Assembly (NCBI GenBank): GCA_032622095.1
Contig: CP136061.1
Location: 54,079,762-54,143,761 of the forward strand
Source of the DNA: Siphonodentalium dalli
Taxonomy: Eukaryota > Mollusca > Scaphopoda > Gadilida > Siphonodentaliidae
Length of the DNA stretch: 64,000 nt
Reading direction: 5' to 3'
This document shows positions 28,701 to 34,563 of this stretch, in pieces. The position numbers and the translations under genes were made by a program. The notes under the pieces were generated by a model. It did not search any database. It was given only the letters and a program-made list of their open reading frames with translations, and was not told the origin of the DNA. The number at the start of each line of letters is the position of its first letter. Positions within the stretch are counted from its first letter, which is position 1.

Positions 28701-31700
28701 TTGTTTCCAGATTCCAACAATCATTGCTGATAATGCCGGATACGATAGTGCACAGCTGGTCTCTGAACTCAGAGCAGCACACACCGACGGCAAACACACA
28801 TGTGGTCTGGGTAAGCAACTATGTATATAACATAGGTTTTTTGAAAAAAGATCACTCTCTCCTAGGATCTCTCTTCTTACCCATAGTCTACAATGAAAAA
28901 TATGATTCTTCTCAATTCATCTGATGTTTAAAAGCATATAAGTAACACTCTTTAATAATTACCACTTTATGCAGGGTTCGTACACCAAATTAAAAGTGCT
29001 TAAATTTGCCCCACTTCTTTAAAAGTGCTTTAAGGCCAAACAAAAAAAGATATTTGATTCTCAGGCAATTTTTTTTTTAAATCAATGTTATTTTTTTCTG
29101 CCCACCGACTGGTATAGTAATCATGGGTTATTATACCTTCCCAGGTCCAGAAAATGTAGGGAGAATTTGTAATGGATTTAAGCTGATATAAAGAATGACA
29201 AATTATGACATTATACTACCTGTACATCATATAGGGATTACCTAGAATGATATATATATATTGATATGACTTTAATTCCTTTGAAAATGGTTCTTAAGGA
29301 TCAATTTATTGAATATTTTTAGGAAAATGTTAAAAGCTTCAACATATTTCAGTATGATTATTACTGATATAATTTGCTATAAATAACAATCCAGGTTTTC
29401 CCACATCCATAAAACATCAAACTACGTCTTCATGTGCAGACATGCGTGACCTCAGCCATTAGTTCAGTTTAACACATTTCTGTCAGGGAAATGTGGACAG
29501 AAGTTACATTTTCATTCCATTTGGTGGCAAAATAGGCATGGTTAAGGGCTGTAAAAGGTAATAAATGTAAAGTTGGCTTAAAGATATGTAAGAAGTAATT
29601 AAAACAACATTTTTGGAGGATATAGTTAAGATGTTGTTGTGTAGAACGATAAAATTTATCTTAAATTACGATAATGAAATATTCCTTAAAAATTCTTTAC
29701 CAGTCCTCAAAAAGTGCTTAATTTTGATTTCCAGAATAGAGTACGAATGTATATGGAACATTACAAATTGAATTGCGTTCCTGGACTTTTGAGAATGACT
29801 GGCCTGGTTATATTTCATTGGCCAGTTAAACTGGGACCTAGTTCAGTGGCAGTGTAATACAGTGAGCCAACAGATTGTGACAGTGGTATTGTTACCATCC
29901 TGTTATCAGGAATGTACTAAGATGTGAATGCAGGTGCATACATAATGTGTGTATCGGACAAGCCTGCAAACAGTGCATCTGTCATTTGCAGAATGAGGTC
30001 CCCAGAGGGTGAATTTAGTGACGCTATCCCTCATAGTGGGCTAGCATCACCAAATTCACCCTCTTGGAACATCATTCTGCTTAGTCCTGAGAAGTATCTA
30101 TAGTCTCAAATTAGCATTTTTTTAAAGTTACTTTTTCCCTTCTGGGAAGTTTCTATATCACCTAATTTGCAGAAGATAAAATGCATAATCGAGGTAACTA
30201 ATGTGTGAACATCACCAACTTCAACTAGGAAAATTCAATCTGATCATAGGTCTCCCATAGCAGTTTATGCCTAAGGCTTTATAAGTGAAAGGATGATTCG
30301 CACCAAGCCAAATATTAATCTTGCTCAGTCTCGCATATTACTTCACCTGGCACACATATCATATTTTATCATGCTGGCCTGTAAGATTGACCAATTAAAA
30401 TAGAGATCTACTAACACGAGACCTTTAGGTTCGCTTCAATTGACAGAGAATCCATGTTAACCCTGAGCTCTTTCCATCAATATATCACATTATTATAATC
30501 AATAAATTTGAAAAATGATCAAGGAAATATGGGTTGATACAAAAATCGGACTTGACACTGAAAGGGTTAAAACTCCAGAGGGCATATTGATTAAATATGA
30601 GTTTGATGTCTTGTTTTTTTTTTTTTTCCTCGGTTATCAGAACTCTGGCGCCTCAAGCATATTTACATAGTGTCATGTATTAAAACCGAAATGTTATATA
30701 TTTGATGAATTCTAAAAGTGCATAATTATCTAACCCTCACCAGACTTCGTTGACAGTGCATTGACATTCTAAGTCCTTCGGGTGTGACTGTTACGTTACA
30801 TACATGGATAGCTATAGACCACACATGACGATTCTGATGAAGTTTGTACCAGCAATTCAAACTCACACTCAGACAGCATGATAAAATCAGAACTCTTAGT
30901 TGCCACATCTTCCCAATGTTGTCTGCTTGCACATTTTAGCATATTTAACCTTTTCTAGACAGAATAGATTCTCACATTCAGTATATATTGGAATCATCAT
31001 ATTCATCTGGGGGGGGGGGGGGGTGTTCAGAAAATATAAGTGCAGTCTCATTGGAGAGAAATGTTATATTAAGTTCAATAAATGGCCTAGGCTGTGTTGG
31101 CTTATTACCTGAACATTTACTAAGGGAACTAAACAAAGGGTTAAGAGCAAGCCTGGATATAGCATGTCTGACATTTGCAGAATGAGGTCCCCAGAGGGTG
31201 AATTTAGTGACCCTATCCCACACAGCAAATATACCTATTGGGGACCTTATTCTGCTTAGGCCTCATCTTCTTGGAAGTATCTATAGTCTCAAATTTCATT
31301 GTTTTCAGTTACTTTTTCCCTTCTGTTCAGTTTCTATATCCCCTAATTTGCAGAAGATATTATATAATCGAGGTGACTATTGGGTGAAAATGACCAACTT
31401 TAACTGGTGAACATCACTAACTTTAACTGGGGAACTTCAATCTGATCATAGGCCTCCCATAGGAGTTGAGGCTTAAGCAGAATGAGGTTCCCAGAGGGTG
31501 GATTTGGTTATGCTAGCTCACGTGTGGGTTGTATCTCTAAACTCACCCTTTGTGGACCTCATTCTGTAAATGTCAGACACACTATTTCCAGGCTTGGTTA
31601 AGAGCTCAAACTGTTAGACATATTATGGACTTGTTCAGATGCGTAGAACTGATAAGTTAGTATTCAGGCGCTATGCCAACTGAAGGAATGTAGCATTCTA

Positions 31701-32208
31701 CTAACATCGCTGAAAATCTCAAGCAAACTGACCTTACTACTCCATAGAAAACATAGCCTGAACAACACTCAATTGTAAATATTTACTTTTCGATTTGGGG
31801 CGCAACTATTTGCAATAAACTAACGAAAATGATTTCACCACCAAGAGTCACTGCGTTTAATTAATGTATAATAATTATGTTGTTTGCTTTGTCAATCTGG
31901 ATATAATATCTGTAAAAATAATTACTTTGAGCAAGATTATTCTTCATTTATATTTAATCACCCTACCGGAGTGTTTCACATAACTTTAAAAACTGCATTG
32001 TCACTAAAGTGGCTTTACCCCCATTTATTTGACAGATATGGAGTTGGGTGAGATCGGCGACATGCAGGAGCTCGGAATCACCGAGTCATTCCAGGTCAAG
32101 AGGCAGGTACTGTTGAGCGCTGCAGAAGCTGCGGAGATGATCTTACGAGTCGATGACATCATAAAGGCGGCACCGAGACCCCGACAGCAGGATGATCGAT
32201 GCCATTAG
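1656..32208 (+). CDS. CCT2: CCT2, T-complex protein 1 subunit beta (5'-incomplete, 14 exons)
   Basis: This is the beta subunit of TRiC/CCT, the ATP-driven double-ring cytosolic chaperonin that folds actin, tubulin and many other proteins. The joined exons encode 509 residues in one frame; with about 26 missing N-terminal residues this equals the 535 of human CCT2. Group II chaperonin landmarks appear in order: LGPKGM|DKIL and NDGATIL in the nucleotide site, GDGTTS with the ATPase aspartate, [10 protein letters not shown], the apical-domain region with NQPKRIE and [26 protein letters not shown] with the second catalytic aspartate, the GGG turn, NAGYD, and a C-terminal [32 protein letters not shown] split over the last exon. 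All 13 introns are GT-AG. The tail ends [10 protein letters not shown], diverged from vertebrates as tails usually are. No frameshift or internal stop was found, so the gene looks functional. The promoter is outside the window. Confidence 0.97.
2819..3356. mobile_element. hAT-like non-autonomous element
   Basis: The left end begins CAGTGATTTTTTTAG and the right end finishes AAAAATCCCTG, an imperfect inverted pair. The words 'attcccaat' and 'ggtccgg'/'ccggacc' recur near both ends in opposite orientation. A GATCT word adjoins each end but there is no clean 8-bp duplication. CAGGGATTTTT ends are common in hAT MITEs. No transposase is visible. Confidence 0.5.
3661..4093. mobile_element. TTAA-flanked MITE, family A copy 1
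   Basis: Bounded by TTAAAG and CTTTAA, with inverted ends. It is closely similar along its length to the copy at 5592-6016; both include 'gaggtaccgatgtgtttatt'. A 113-codon frame inside (3713-4054) is not preserved in the other copy and is not a gene. Confidence 0.7.
4425..4947. mobile_element. MITE with CAGTCCTTCCCA ends and 6-bp flanking repeat
   Basis: The left end is CAGTCCTTCCCAGGAGACGG; the right end carries the inverted match TGGGAAGGACTG. GTGTTA directly repeats on both sides (4419-4424 and 4948-4953), consistent with a target-site duplication. 'gggagcaaa' and 'gctctcgc' recur near both ends. A second MITE is inserted inside. Confidence 0.75.
4547..4723. mobile_element. Nested TA-flanked MITE, family B copy 1
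   Basis: Inverted ends CTCTCAGGTGCCTAATAATA and TATTAGGCACCTGAGAG are flanked by TA on both sides (4545-4546, 4724-4725), as for Tc1/mariner-type insertions. A diverged copy lies at 56431-56601. It interrupts the CAGTCC element and is therefore younger than it. Confidence 0.78.
5097..5208 (+). CDS. CCT2: CCT2 exon 2 of window
   Basis: Starts at [11 protein letters not shown] after cacag, contains VTNDGATIL of the nucleotide site and DNPAAKVLV, and ends in phase 1 before gtgagt. The last G joins AC of the next exon to form the Asp codon of the DISKVQDDE stretch. Confidence 0.97.
5450..5529. mobile_element. 80-bp TTAA-flanked mini-MITE
   Basis: TTAACACATTGACTGCCGAC at the left is matched by an inverted GTCGGCAGTAAACATGTTAA at the right with three mismatches. 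The whole unit is a hairpin bounded by TTAA, similar in style to the TTAACCC elements elsewhere in this gene. Confidence 0.65.
5592..6016. mobile_element. TTAA-flanked MITE, family A copy 2
   Basis: Second copy of the family at 3661-4093, same orientation and similar length, in the next intron. The ends are TTAAAGGCC and an inverted, slightly decayed match closing in TTTTAA. Confidence 0.68.
6152..6228 (+). CDS. CCT2: CCT2 exon 3 of window (GDGTTS exon)
   Basis: Encodes (D)[31 protein letters not shown] carries the conserved catalytic aspartate of chaperonin ATPases. Acceptor ttccag, donor gtaagt; enters in phase 1, exits in phase 0. Confidence 0.97.
6492..8747. mobile_element. 2.26 kb inverted-end element with 6-bp flanking repeat
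   Basis: CAGGCCTGTC at the left is mirrored by GACAGGCCTG at the right. Subterminal words 'gagggctacaaaatcgcccacg' and 'cgggctatcgaaatcgcccgcg' also match in inverted form. GTACTT repeats directly at both borders (6486-6491, 8748-8753). The interior carries the tandem array at 6680-7870. No transposase is visible. It could be a composite assembled from a tandem-repeat element inside a MITE. Confidence 0.7.
6680..7870. repeat. Tandem array of about 170-bp units behind a TCCG microsatellite
   Basis: It begins with a poly-T/poly-G foldback (ataccccc...gggggtat), then a run of TCCG/TGCG repeats. About six diverged units follow, each containing 'gtctgttcatgtcgtaactt', 'atctcaatg' and 'ccattctagagttatt'. 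The repeating frames give peptides such as GFHRFV and HSRVIHLC that simply follow the repeat; they are not genes. Confidence 0.85.
8758..8940. mobile_element. 183-bp palindromic MITE
   Basis: Arms of roughly 70 bp starting TAATGCTCTAAATAATCGAC fold back on the right arm ending in TAGAGCATTA. Mismatches are few. TAA/TTA border both ends. It directly follows the CAGGCCTG element, with only its GTACTT repeat and four bases between. Confidence 0.85.
9421..9949. mobile_element. TTAA-flanked MITE, family C copy 1
   Basis: Left TTAAAGGTGGGTTATCTCTT and right inverted GATAATCCATCTTTAA. Long inner arms match too: the words around 'cctgtccggaaatgcttctatc' and 'gatagaagcctttccggacagg' are mirror images. 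A second copy lies at 47180-47664. The duplication is either TTAA or TA; I cannot separate the two. Confidence 0.8.
10495..10643. mobile_element. Palindromic hAT-type MITE, family D copy 1 (8-bp TSD)
   Basis: An almost perfect 149-bp palindrome with CAAGCCTTGAAATAGTG ends and inner arms containing CAGAATGAGGTCCCCAGAGG. AGAACCAA repeats directly on both sides (10487-10494, 10644-10651). The 8-bp duplication with short inverted ends fits the hAT superfamily. At least four other members are in the window. Confidence 0.88.
10787..10899 (+). CDS. CCT2: CCT2 exon 4 of window
   Basis: Encodes [20 protein letters not shown] and [27 protein letters not shown] is a CCT2 signature. Acceptor tccag, donor gtatgt; it ends in phase 2, and GG is completed by A of the next exon. 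Confidence 0.97.
10960..11115 (+). mobile_element. tRNA-derived SINE (5' part)
   Basis: TGGTCCAGCGG (10971-10981) matches the Pol III A box exactly, and TGTTAGAATCC (11030-11040) matches the B box at most positions. The spacing and unpaired arms do not form a proper cloverleaf. The downstream 'tttggatgtcacactgtgcc' is not tRNA. This is a tRNA-head SINE in an intron, not a tRNA gene. Confidence 0.7.
11126..11501. mobile_element. hAT-type MITE family D, longer member (truncated)
   Basis: Shares the 'gtcatttgcag' end and the CCCCAGAGGG arms with the 149-bp palindromes but has about 200 bp of extra centre, like the 449-bp member at 31148. Its right end stops abruptly at the pearl-like element that follows, so the terminal inverted repeat and duplication are missing. 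Confidence 0.7.
11502..12114. mobile_element. Pearl/Helentron-like element with about two core repeats
   Basis: The right end (GTTGAGCTACAGTGTC, a stem-loop, then TTTCA) matches the ends of the large elements at 40.5 and 42.3 kb. The core contains 'catggccactggcagccatc' style repeat units. The first bases of the left end are lost at the junction with the hAT MITE. Confidence 0.68.
12115..13059 (+). other. Intron sequence without recognised feature
   Basis: Overlapping - strand frames at 12173-12480 and a + frame at 12911 have no family resemblance. A near-duplicate 20-mer ('cccaccaacgatgtgtcaaa' type) occurs twice around 12947-12988. Nothing else is seen. Confidence 0.5.
13060..13186 (+). 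CDS. CCT2: CCT2 exon 5 of window
   Basis: Encodes [20 protein letters not shown] and [22 protein letters not shown]. The ARTTLSSK run is typical of CCT subunits. Acceptor ttcag, donor gtaggg; enters in phase 2, exits in phase 0. A Helitron begins only 68 bp after its donor. Confidence 0.97.
13255..14608 (-). mobile_element. Helitron (non-autonomous), interrupted by a MITE
   Basis: On the minus strand it starts TCTATTAGTTATTTTGGAAC and ends CAGCTAG, preceded by the hairpin CCCGGATGAAGTTGGG. The flanking + strand bases are A (13254) and T (14609) with no duplication: the A/T insertion rule of Helitrons. Outside the nested MITE little more than the two ends remains. No Rep/helicase is present. 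Confidence 0.82.
13455..14494. mobile_element. 1.04 kb TIR element nested in the Helitron
   Basis: Perfect inverted ends of about 25 bp begin CTCTCGGGCTCCAAATAAAC, with TA on both sides (13453-13454, 14495-14496). Subterminal blocks 'tgcacgtttatt' repeat several times at each end. The centre has a tandem duplication of about 130 bp ('gggggacgcaccatg' / 'gggggacgcaccacg'), which creates overlapping frames of 125 and 128 codons on opposite strands; neither looks coding. The terminal CTCTCRGG resembles family B. Confidence 0.82.
15035..15110 (+). CDS. CCT2: CCT2 exon 6 of window
   Basis: Encodes [20 protein letters not shown] and SYLDE, the start of the apical/intermediate region (IIKKLGG is conserved in CCT2). 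Acceptor ttcag, donor gtttgc; exits in phase 1. Confidence 0.97.
15656..15756 (+). CDS. CCT2: CCT2 exon 7 of window
   Basis: Encodes [20 protein letters not shown] and [21 protein letters not shown] is a CCT2-typical apical-domain motif. Acceptor tgtag, donor gtaatt; exits in phase 0. The intron before it (545 bp) shows nothing notable. Confidence 0.97.
15812..16273. repeat. A/T-rich foldback with pearl-end fragment
   Basis: It begins with TTAGCTCAACTTGACTTAAG, a fragment of the pearl-like 5' end. From 15921 a TTAA-flanked foldback follows: 'ttctgtgtttatagaatttc' is mirrored by 'taattctataaacacagaag' near 16250. The loop is nearly pure A/T with (TA)n runs. Confidence 0.6.
16370..16545 (-). 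repeat. Family E fragment
   Basis: Reverse-complement match to the repeats at 31605-31985 and 51305-51680: it shares the inverted forms of 'ggaatgtagcattctactaa', 'ctccatagaaaa' and 'ctcaattgta'. No terminal duplication is seen. Confidence 0.65.
16610..16863. mobile_element. TTAACCC-type MITE carrying hairpins, copy 1
   Basis: Starts TTAACTCTTCCATGAC and ends with the inverted GTCATGAAAGGGTTAT. Inside are two palindromes of the type ATGCATTCTCTTATATATG facing its inverse. Same family, opposite orientation, as 22648-22909. TTAA targets and CCC-starting ends suggest piggyBac. Confidence 0.7.
17329..18746. mobile_element. pogo/Tigger-like element remnant
   Basis: The left end CAGTGAAACCTGCTTTGAGC, preceded by TA, and the right end CAGATTTCACTG are typical of pogo/Tigger-type elements. 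'gcgaccacctgtcat' occurs near both ends in matching arrangement. The 1.4 kb centre shows no open transposase. The TA after the right end is mutated. Confidence 0.7.
18800..19190. mobile_element. Pearl/Helentron-like element, 3'-truncated
   Basis: The left end (TTA then GCTCAACTTAACAAAGTC... forming a hairpin with GTCAAGTTTGAGC) and core words 'acatggccgcctgcagccat' match the large elements at 40-46 kb. The 3' stem-loop is missing. The recognisable part stops about 65 bp before the acceptor of the next exon. Confidence 0.7.
19257..19384 (+). CDS. CCT2: CCT2 exon 8 of window
   Basis: Encodes [20 protein letters not shown] and [23 protein letters not shown], the charged apical helix region. Acceptor tccag, donor gtaatg; ends in phase 2, AG completed by A to Arg. 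Confidence 0.97.
19581..20079. repeat. Foldback repeat family F, copy 1
   Basis: It opens with a long hairpin: 'aaggattaactgtcatgtgg' to 'gtaagtggtcataacttg' is mirrored from 19670. About 340 bp follow that match 57240-57595, ending 'gataatcacacttagtatg'. The first arm differs slightly from the second. Confidence 0.75.
20080..21371 (+). other. Intron part without recognised feature
   Basis: A 108-codon + frame (20128-20454) and a 97-codon - frame overlap one another completely. The + product has two hydrophobic runs but no family resemblance, and the sequence directly abuts a repeat. I see no exon, RNA gene or clear repeat. Confidence 0.45.
21372..21475 (+). CDS. CCT2: CCT2 exon 9 of window
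   Basis: Encodes [20 protein letters not shown] and [30 protein letters not shown] is a strong CCT2 signature. Acceptor gacag, donor gtatat; exits in phase 1. Its 3' half and donor are copied downstream at 22221. Confidence 0.97.
21490..22101 (+). mobile_element. Helitron insertion with preserved empty site
   Basis: Starts TCTACTATATATTTTGGGAC and ends CACCTGCTAG, preceded by the hairpin CCCGGACGAAGTCGGG. Flanks are A and T with no duplication. The paralogous segment at 22279 reads straight through 'cctacaca|ttaaat', giving the empty site. A second 5' end (TCTAATATATATTTTGGGAC) lies inside at 21891, so two 5' starts share one 3' end. No coding capacity. Confidence 0.88.
22221..22385 (+). pseudogene. 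Tandem copy of CCT2 exon 9 3' half plus donor and intron start
   Basis: Codons [14 protein letters not shown] plus G are followed by the same gtatatcctacaca donor context as exon 9. The frame differs from the original by F to Y and one silent change. The 5' half of the exon is absent. An AG at 22216-22217 could act as acceptor; splicing it in after exon 9 would give a stop codon within nine codons. Likely a dead duplicate, possibly a poison exon. Confidence 0.8.
22648..22909. mobile_element. TTAACCC-type (piggyBac-like) MITE with hairpins, copy 2
   Basis: Ends TTAACCCTTTCATGACGGGA and its inverse closing in GGGTTAA, one mismatch over about 20 bp. The centre holds hairpins around 'gcattctcttatatatg'. 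It ends 38 bp before the next exon. TTAA targets and CCC ends are the piggyBac hallmark; no transposase. Confidence 0.8.
22948..23055 (+). CDS. CCT2: CCT2 exon 10 of window
   Basis: Encodes (G)[20 protein letters not shown] and [15 protein letters not shown]. Acceptor tacag, donor gtaagc; phases 1 to 1. [10 protein letters not shown] continues into the next exon as in other CCT2 proteins. Confidence 0.97.
23056..25090 (+). other. Intron, mostly unrecognised
   Basis: Holds the G-rich fragment listed at 23335. Around 24428 there is a TTAACTCTTTCACAACGACT end of the TTAA-flanked type without a clear partner. Between 24050 and 24120 it is A/T-rich simple sequence. No gene is seen. Confidence 0.6.
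23335..23500. repeat. G-rich fragment with CCAGAGATTTTTTGGGG end
   Basis: Contains 'ccaaaggcatatcccgaaaa' and a 'gggggtctgggggttctccccctggaaattttttg' block, a style common near the ends of hAT-type repeats in marine invertebrates. Only one end is visible. The overlapping - strand frame has no support. Confidence 0.4.
25091..25231 (+). CDS. CCT2: CCT2 exon 11 of window (catalytic Asp exon)
   Basis: Encodes [20 protein letters not shown] and [27 protein letters not shown]. The Asp of LHDAL corresponds to the GroEL D398 ATPase residue; IRGAT and GG(G) are conserved. Acceptor tgtag, donor gtatct; phases 1 to 1. Confidence 0.97.
25350..25770. repeat. TCCGTCCG-type dispersed repeat
   Basis: Runs from 'ttttatacgtccatttg' through a TCCGTCCGT block and 'aaccaaatttggtatgtt' to 'gtattatgccacaccccgac'. 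The layout (microsatellite, then repeat body) resembles 6680-7870 and 59245-59640 but the sequences differ. A 64-codon frame inside is not a gene. Confidence 0.5.
26788..27140. mobile_element. 353-bp palindromic MITE, TTAA-flanked
   Basis: TTAAAGGGGTACTTTACACT is mirrored by the right end finishing GTACCCCTTTAA. The centre folds as well: 'taattataatgaaaatgatt' faces its inverse around 26955-26990. It lies 168 bp before the next exon. Confidence 0.85.
27309..27412 (+). CDS. CCT2: CCT2 exon 12 of window
   Basis: Encodes (G)[20 protein letters not shown] and [14 protein letters not shown], following the GGG turn. Acceptor tacag, donor gtatgt; enters in phase 1, exits in phase 0. Confidence 0.97.
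27413..28710 (+). other. Intron without recognised feature
   Basis: A 106-codon frame at 27688-28008 lacks family resemblance and splice context. Nothing repeated was recognised. Confidence 0.5.
28711..28810 (+). CDS. CCT2: CCT2 exon 13 of window
   Basis: Encodes [40 protein letters not shown] is the conserved C-terminal ATP-site motif. Acceptor tccag, donor gtaagc; exits in phase 1. Confidence 0.97.
28973..29750. mobile_element. Possible hAT-like repeat with CAGGGTTCGTAC end
   Basis: The left end is GCAGGGTTCGTAC followed by 'aaaagtgcttaaatttg'; at the right 'aaaaagtgcttaattttg' and 'gtacgaatg' appear. The right terminus is decayed and no duplication is visible. Confidence 0.45.
29959..30280. 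mobile_element. hAT-type MITE family D, partial member
   Basis: Starts CAAGCCTGCAAACAGTGC, then the 'gtcatttgcagaatgaggtc' arm, its fold-back, and part of the longer centre seen at 31148-31596. The right terminus is missing, so no duplication can be read. Confidence 0.7.
31008..31023 (+). repeat. Poly-G tract
   Basis: Sixteen-odd consecutive G residues after 'ttcatctg', then 'tgttcag'. Similar G or C tracts recur at 34549, 58340, 59000, 60775, 62981 and 63780. Exact length in the real genome is uncertain. Confidence 0.8.
31148..31596. mobile_element. hAT-type MITE family D, 449-bp member (8-bp TSD)
   Basis: CAAGCCTGGATATAGC... at the left and the inverted ...CTATTTCCAGGCTTG at the right are flanked by GTTAAGAG on both sides (31140-31147, 31597-31604). 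Two copies of the 'cagaatgaggtccccagagg' arm flank a longer centre. This is the fullest family member here. Confidence 0.88.
31605..31985 (+). repeat. Family E repeat, copy next to last CCT2 exon
   Basis: Matches 51305-51680 along its length ('atggacttgttc', 'tgtagcattctacta', 'tccatagaaaacat', 'ccggagtgtttcaca'). Its end lies about 50 bp before the acceptor of the final exon. Confidence 0.78.
32036..32208 (+). CDS. CCT2: CCT2 last exon with stop codon
   Basis: Encodes (D)[20 protein letters not shown] then [20 protein letters not shown] and [16 protein letters not shown], stop [24 protein letters not shown] is nearly invariant in CCT2. Acceptor gacag, entering in phase 1. The terminal tail points into the chaperonin cavity and is known to vary. 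Confidence 0.97.
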
Positions 32209-32373
32209 TACATTTAGTGCTTTAGAACAAATTTCCATTTGCTCATCACTCACTCGCAGACCTGCAACGAAAAATATGAAGGGTATGAATGTGTCATTCA
32301 GTGCATGAATGTGTGATTCATAATTTCATGAGGAAAAGTATGAAACAGTAATGAGAACTCATTTGATAATAAA
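32209..32373 (+). terminator. CCT2 3' UTR with candidate poly(A) signals
   Basis: AATAAA occurs at 32368-32373, 160 bp after the stop; another is at 32824-32829. Either could be used; the sequence alone does not decide. Confidence 0.5.
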
Positions 32374-33223
32374 TATTTTTCTGGTCATCTACAAGGGCCG
32401 ATATTGAGCCACCTTCATCAATGCCAAACTTCCAAAATGGTTTTACACAGTTAGCAACCCCAATTTGTCACATAATTTTTTTGTCTTGATGGACCTTGGC
32501 TTGTGTTAATTCAGATGATTGTATATTACTTCATTCCTGATAACCAAAAAAATGTGTTATTTCCTAAATTATCTTCCTATTTGAACTTTGTAACATTCTC
32601 AACGCTAATATCTAGTGTGCAATTTTTTTCCATTGACATTGACTCCTTTTGAAATTGGAGCAGATAATCTCTATAAAATACACTTAGATTGTCCATTCAG
32701 TTCCATTTAATTGGAGAGTTCTTGTTTAATTTTTTTTTTACCTTACCACTTTCATTGTTTTCGTAACAATTTTCCATCAATTTAGTCGACATCTGATAAA
32801 TTATGCCAGGAATTCACTTTATGAATAAATTTCCAGCATTGTTAGCGTATGGCAGTGAGTGAGCTCGAGACTATTTTTCCTGCATTCATTATTTATTCTC
32901 ATGTTTGTGCTAGAAATTTTCAGAAGTTTATAATAAACTTATACCAACACCAAAAACTGTTCACTCATATTTTATGCTTGTGGATCCACTTTGATATTGA
33001 AAGATCTCCAGCAATGATATTCATATTAACATTGGACTTATTTTATAAATAAATAAGTTTATTTCCCCCTACAAACAGTTTGGTGGAGGATATAGATATG
33101 GGCTCAGTCCGTGACAAATTTGAAGCTCTATATCTTGGTTATCATCAGTCAGATTTTAATTATCTTCGGTACCGGGTATGCTGATGAACCAACTAGCTGG
33201 TTTTGTTCATTGAATTGTGCCAG
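32374..33223. other. Intergenic, no gene seen
   Basis: A/T-rich, with short frames only (67 and 74 codons). Possibly CCT2 3' UTR up to about 32.85 kb if the second poly(A) signal is used. Confidence 0.5.
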
Positions 33224-33333
33224 ATTTACAGTAGAGGTGCCACGATTATTGATTTTGATAATCGATAATCGGTCGTCAATAATCGACTATAATCGATTAA
33301 TCGTATCTAATAACATCAGTGGAAGTATACCGT

Positions 33334-33635
33334 AATTAAAAAATTAAACGAGCCTTTCCTTGCGGAAGGCGAAGTTTGATTGTGATTCTATAAGATATAT
33401 AGAGTCACTGGAGGATATCAAATGAGATGTCACCACGCATGCGCCAATCACCATTCAAAGCCAAAATTTGGAGTGTAAACTACACTACCAAGTTGAAAAC
33501 CATAGAATTAGTTCCATACCATGAAAAACAGGGAGGGAGGGAGGCATTTGATATCCTCCAGTGACTCTATATATCTTATAGAATCACAATCAAACTTCGC
33601 CTTCCGCAAGGAAAGGCTCGTTTAATTTTTTAATT
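33334..33635. mobile_element. Foldback element with perfect 91-bp arms
   Basis: Arms 33334-33424 and 33545-33635 are exact reverse complements, around a 120-bp loop with a GGGAGGGAGGGAGG run. The perfect match implies recent origin or gene conversion. Arm sequence 'atatcaaatgaga' is shared with the inverted ends of the larger element that follows. Confidence 0.88.
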
Positions 33636-34548
33636 CTATTACGACATATGACGTCACTTCCGTCATATCAAATGAGACTTTTAAAGCTAACACGACAAAT
33701 TTTGCAACCATAATTCAACAGAACAAAGTACATGGTATAGTTTGCCATACATATGATGCAAAACACGATAGTTGATAATAATTTTGTTACAAAATCTCAC
33801 AAAAGGTCCCGGACAATGACCAAATGTCATAGACGATTAAGAACCGGTCGGGTGCAAAAGAACGTCAATAGGATATTGAACGTGAAGCACACAACAAACA
33901 GTGGCACCGCCCACCACAGGTGAACGTTAAACTTAGAAACAGCGATCCCAGAGACGAGCAAAACGGCCCAACAGTTAAACCACAGACCATAGTACTACGA
34001 TGCTTGACAGCGCAGTAGGTCATGCGTCTAAACGTACCGTACGTAACTCAGAAAACTGTTCAGTACATCGACGAAGTCCTTGAAAACTACTCATTTAAGG
34101 TTCAATAACCACACAGCGATTCGTCATCATATTTGAATAATAAACTATGATACACATGCAATAGGCCAGCTGCATAATCATAATGTAGGAAACGGAAGGT
34201 CCTATCAATAACATATATACACATAAAGTGCACATGTACACTCAGTACACTCGGTATTATCAGCCATGTTCACTGATGATGAAATCATCGTCAGGAATTA
34301 TCGACAGATATGGAACAATTAAGCCTGACCTCAAACCTTTGTTAAGGCTTTGGAGAAAAGCACAAAAGCATAACGTATCGCGGTCAGTAATATGTCAGAG
34401 ATACTTGATAAAACTTATCTGAACATGATACATGCATGATCAAAGTATCCGCCTGCATATACAGGTGGAGAGAAAGAACAAACTGAATTTCCTTACTCAA
34501 ATACACTCATAGCGTGAAAACCCCTATAGAGAAGAGGGGAATCAATGC

Positions 34549-34563
34549 ACCCCCCCCCCCCCC
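34549..34563 (+). repeat. Poly-C tract
   Basis: About fifteen C residues followed by a T run inside the nested element. It breaks a - strand 96-codon frame into low-complexity GGGG codons. Confidence 0.8.
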
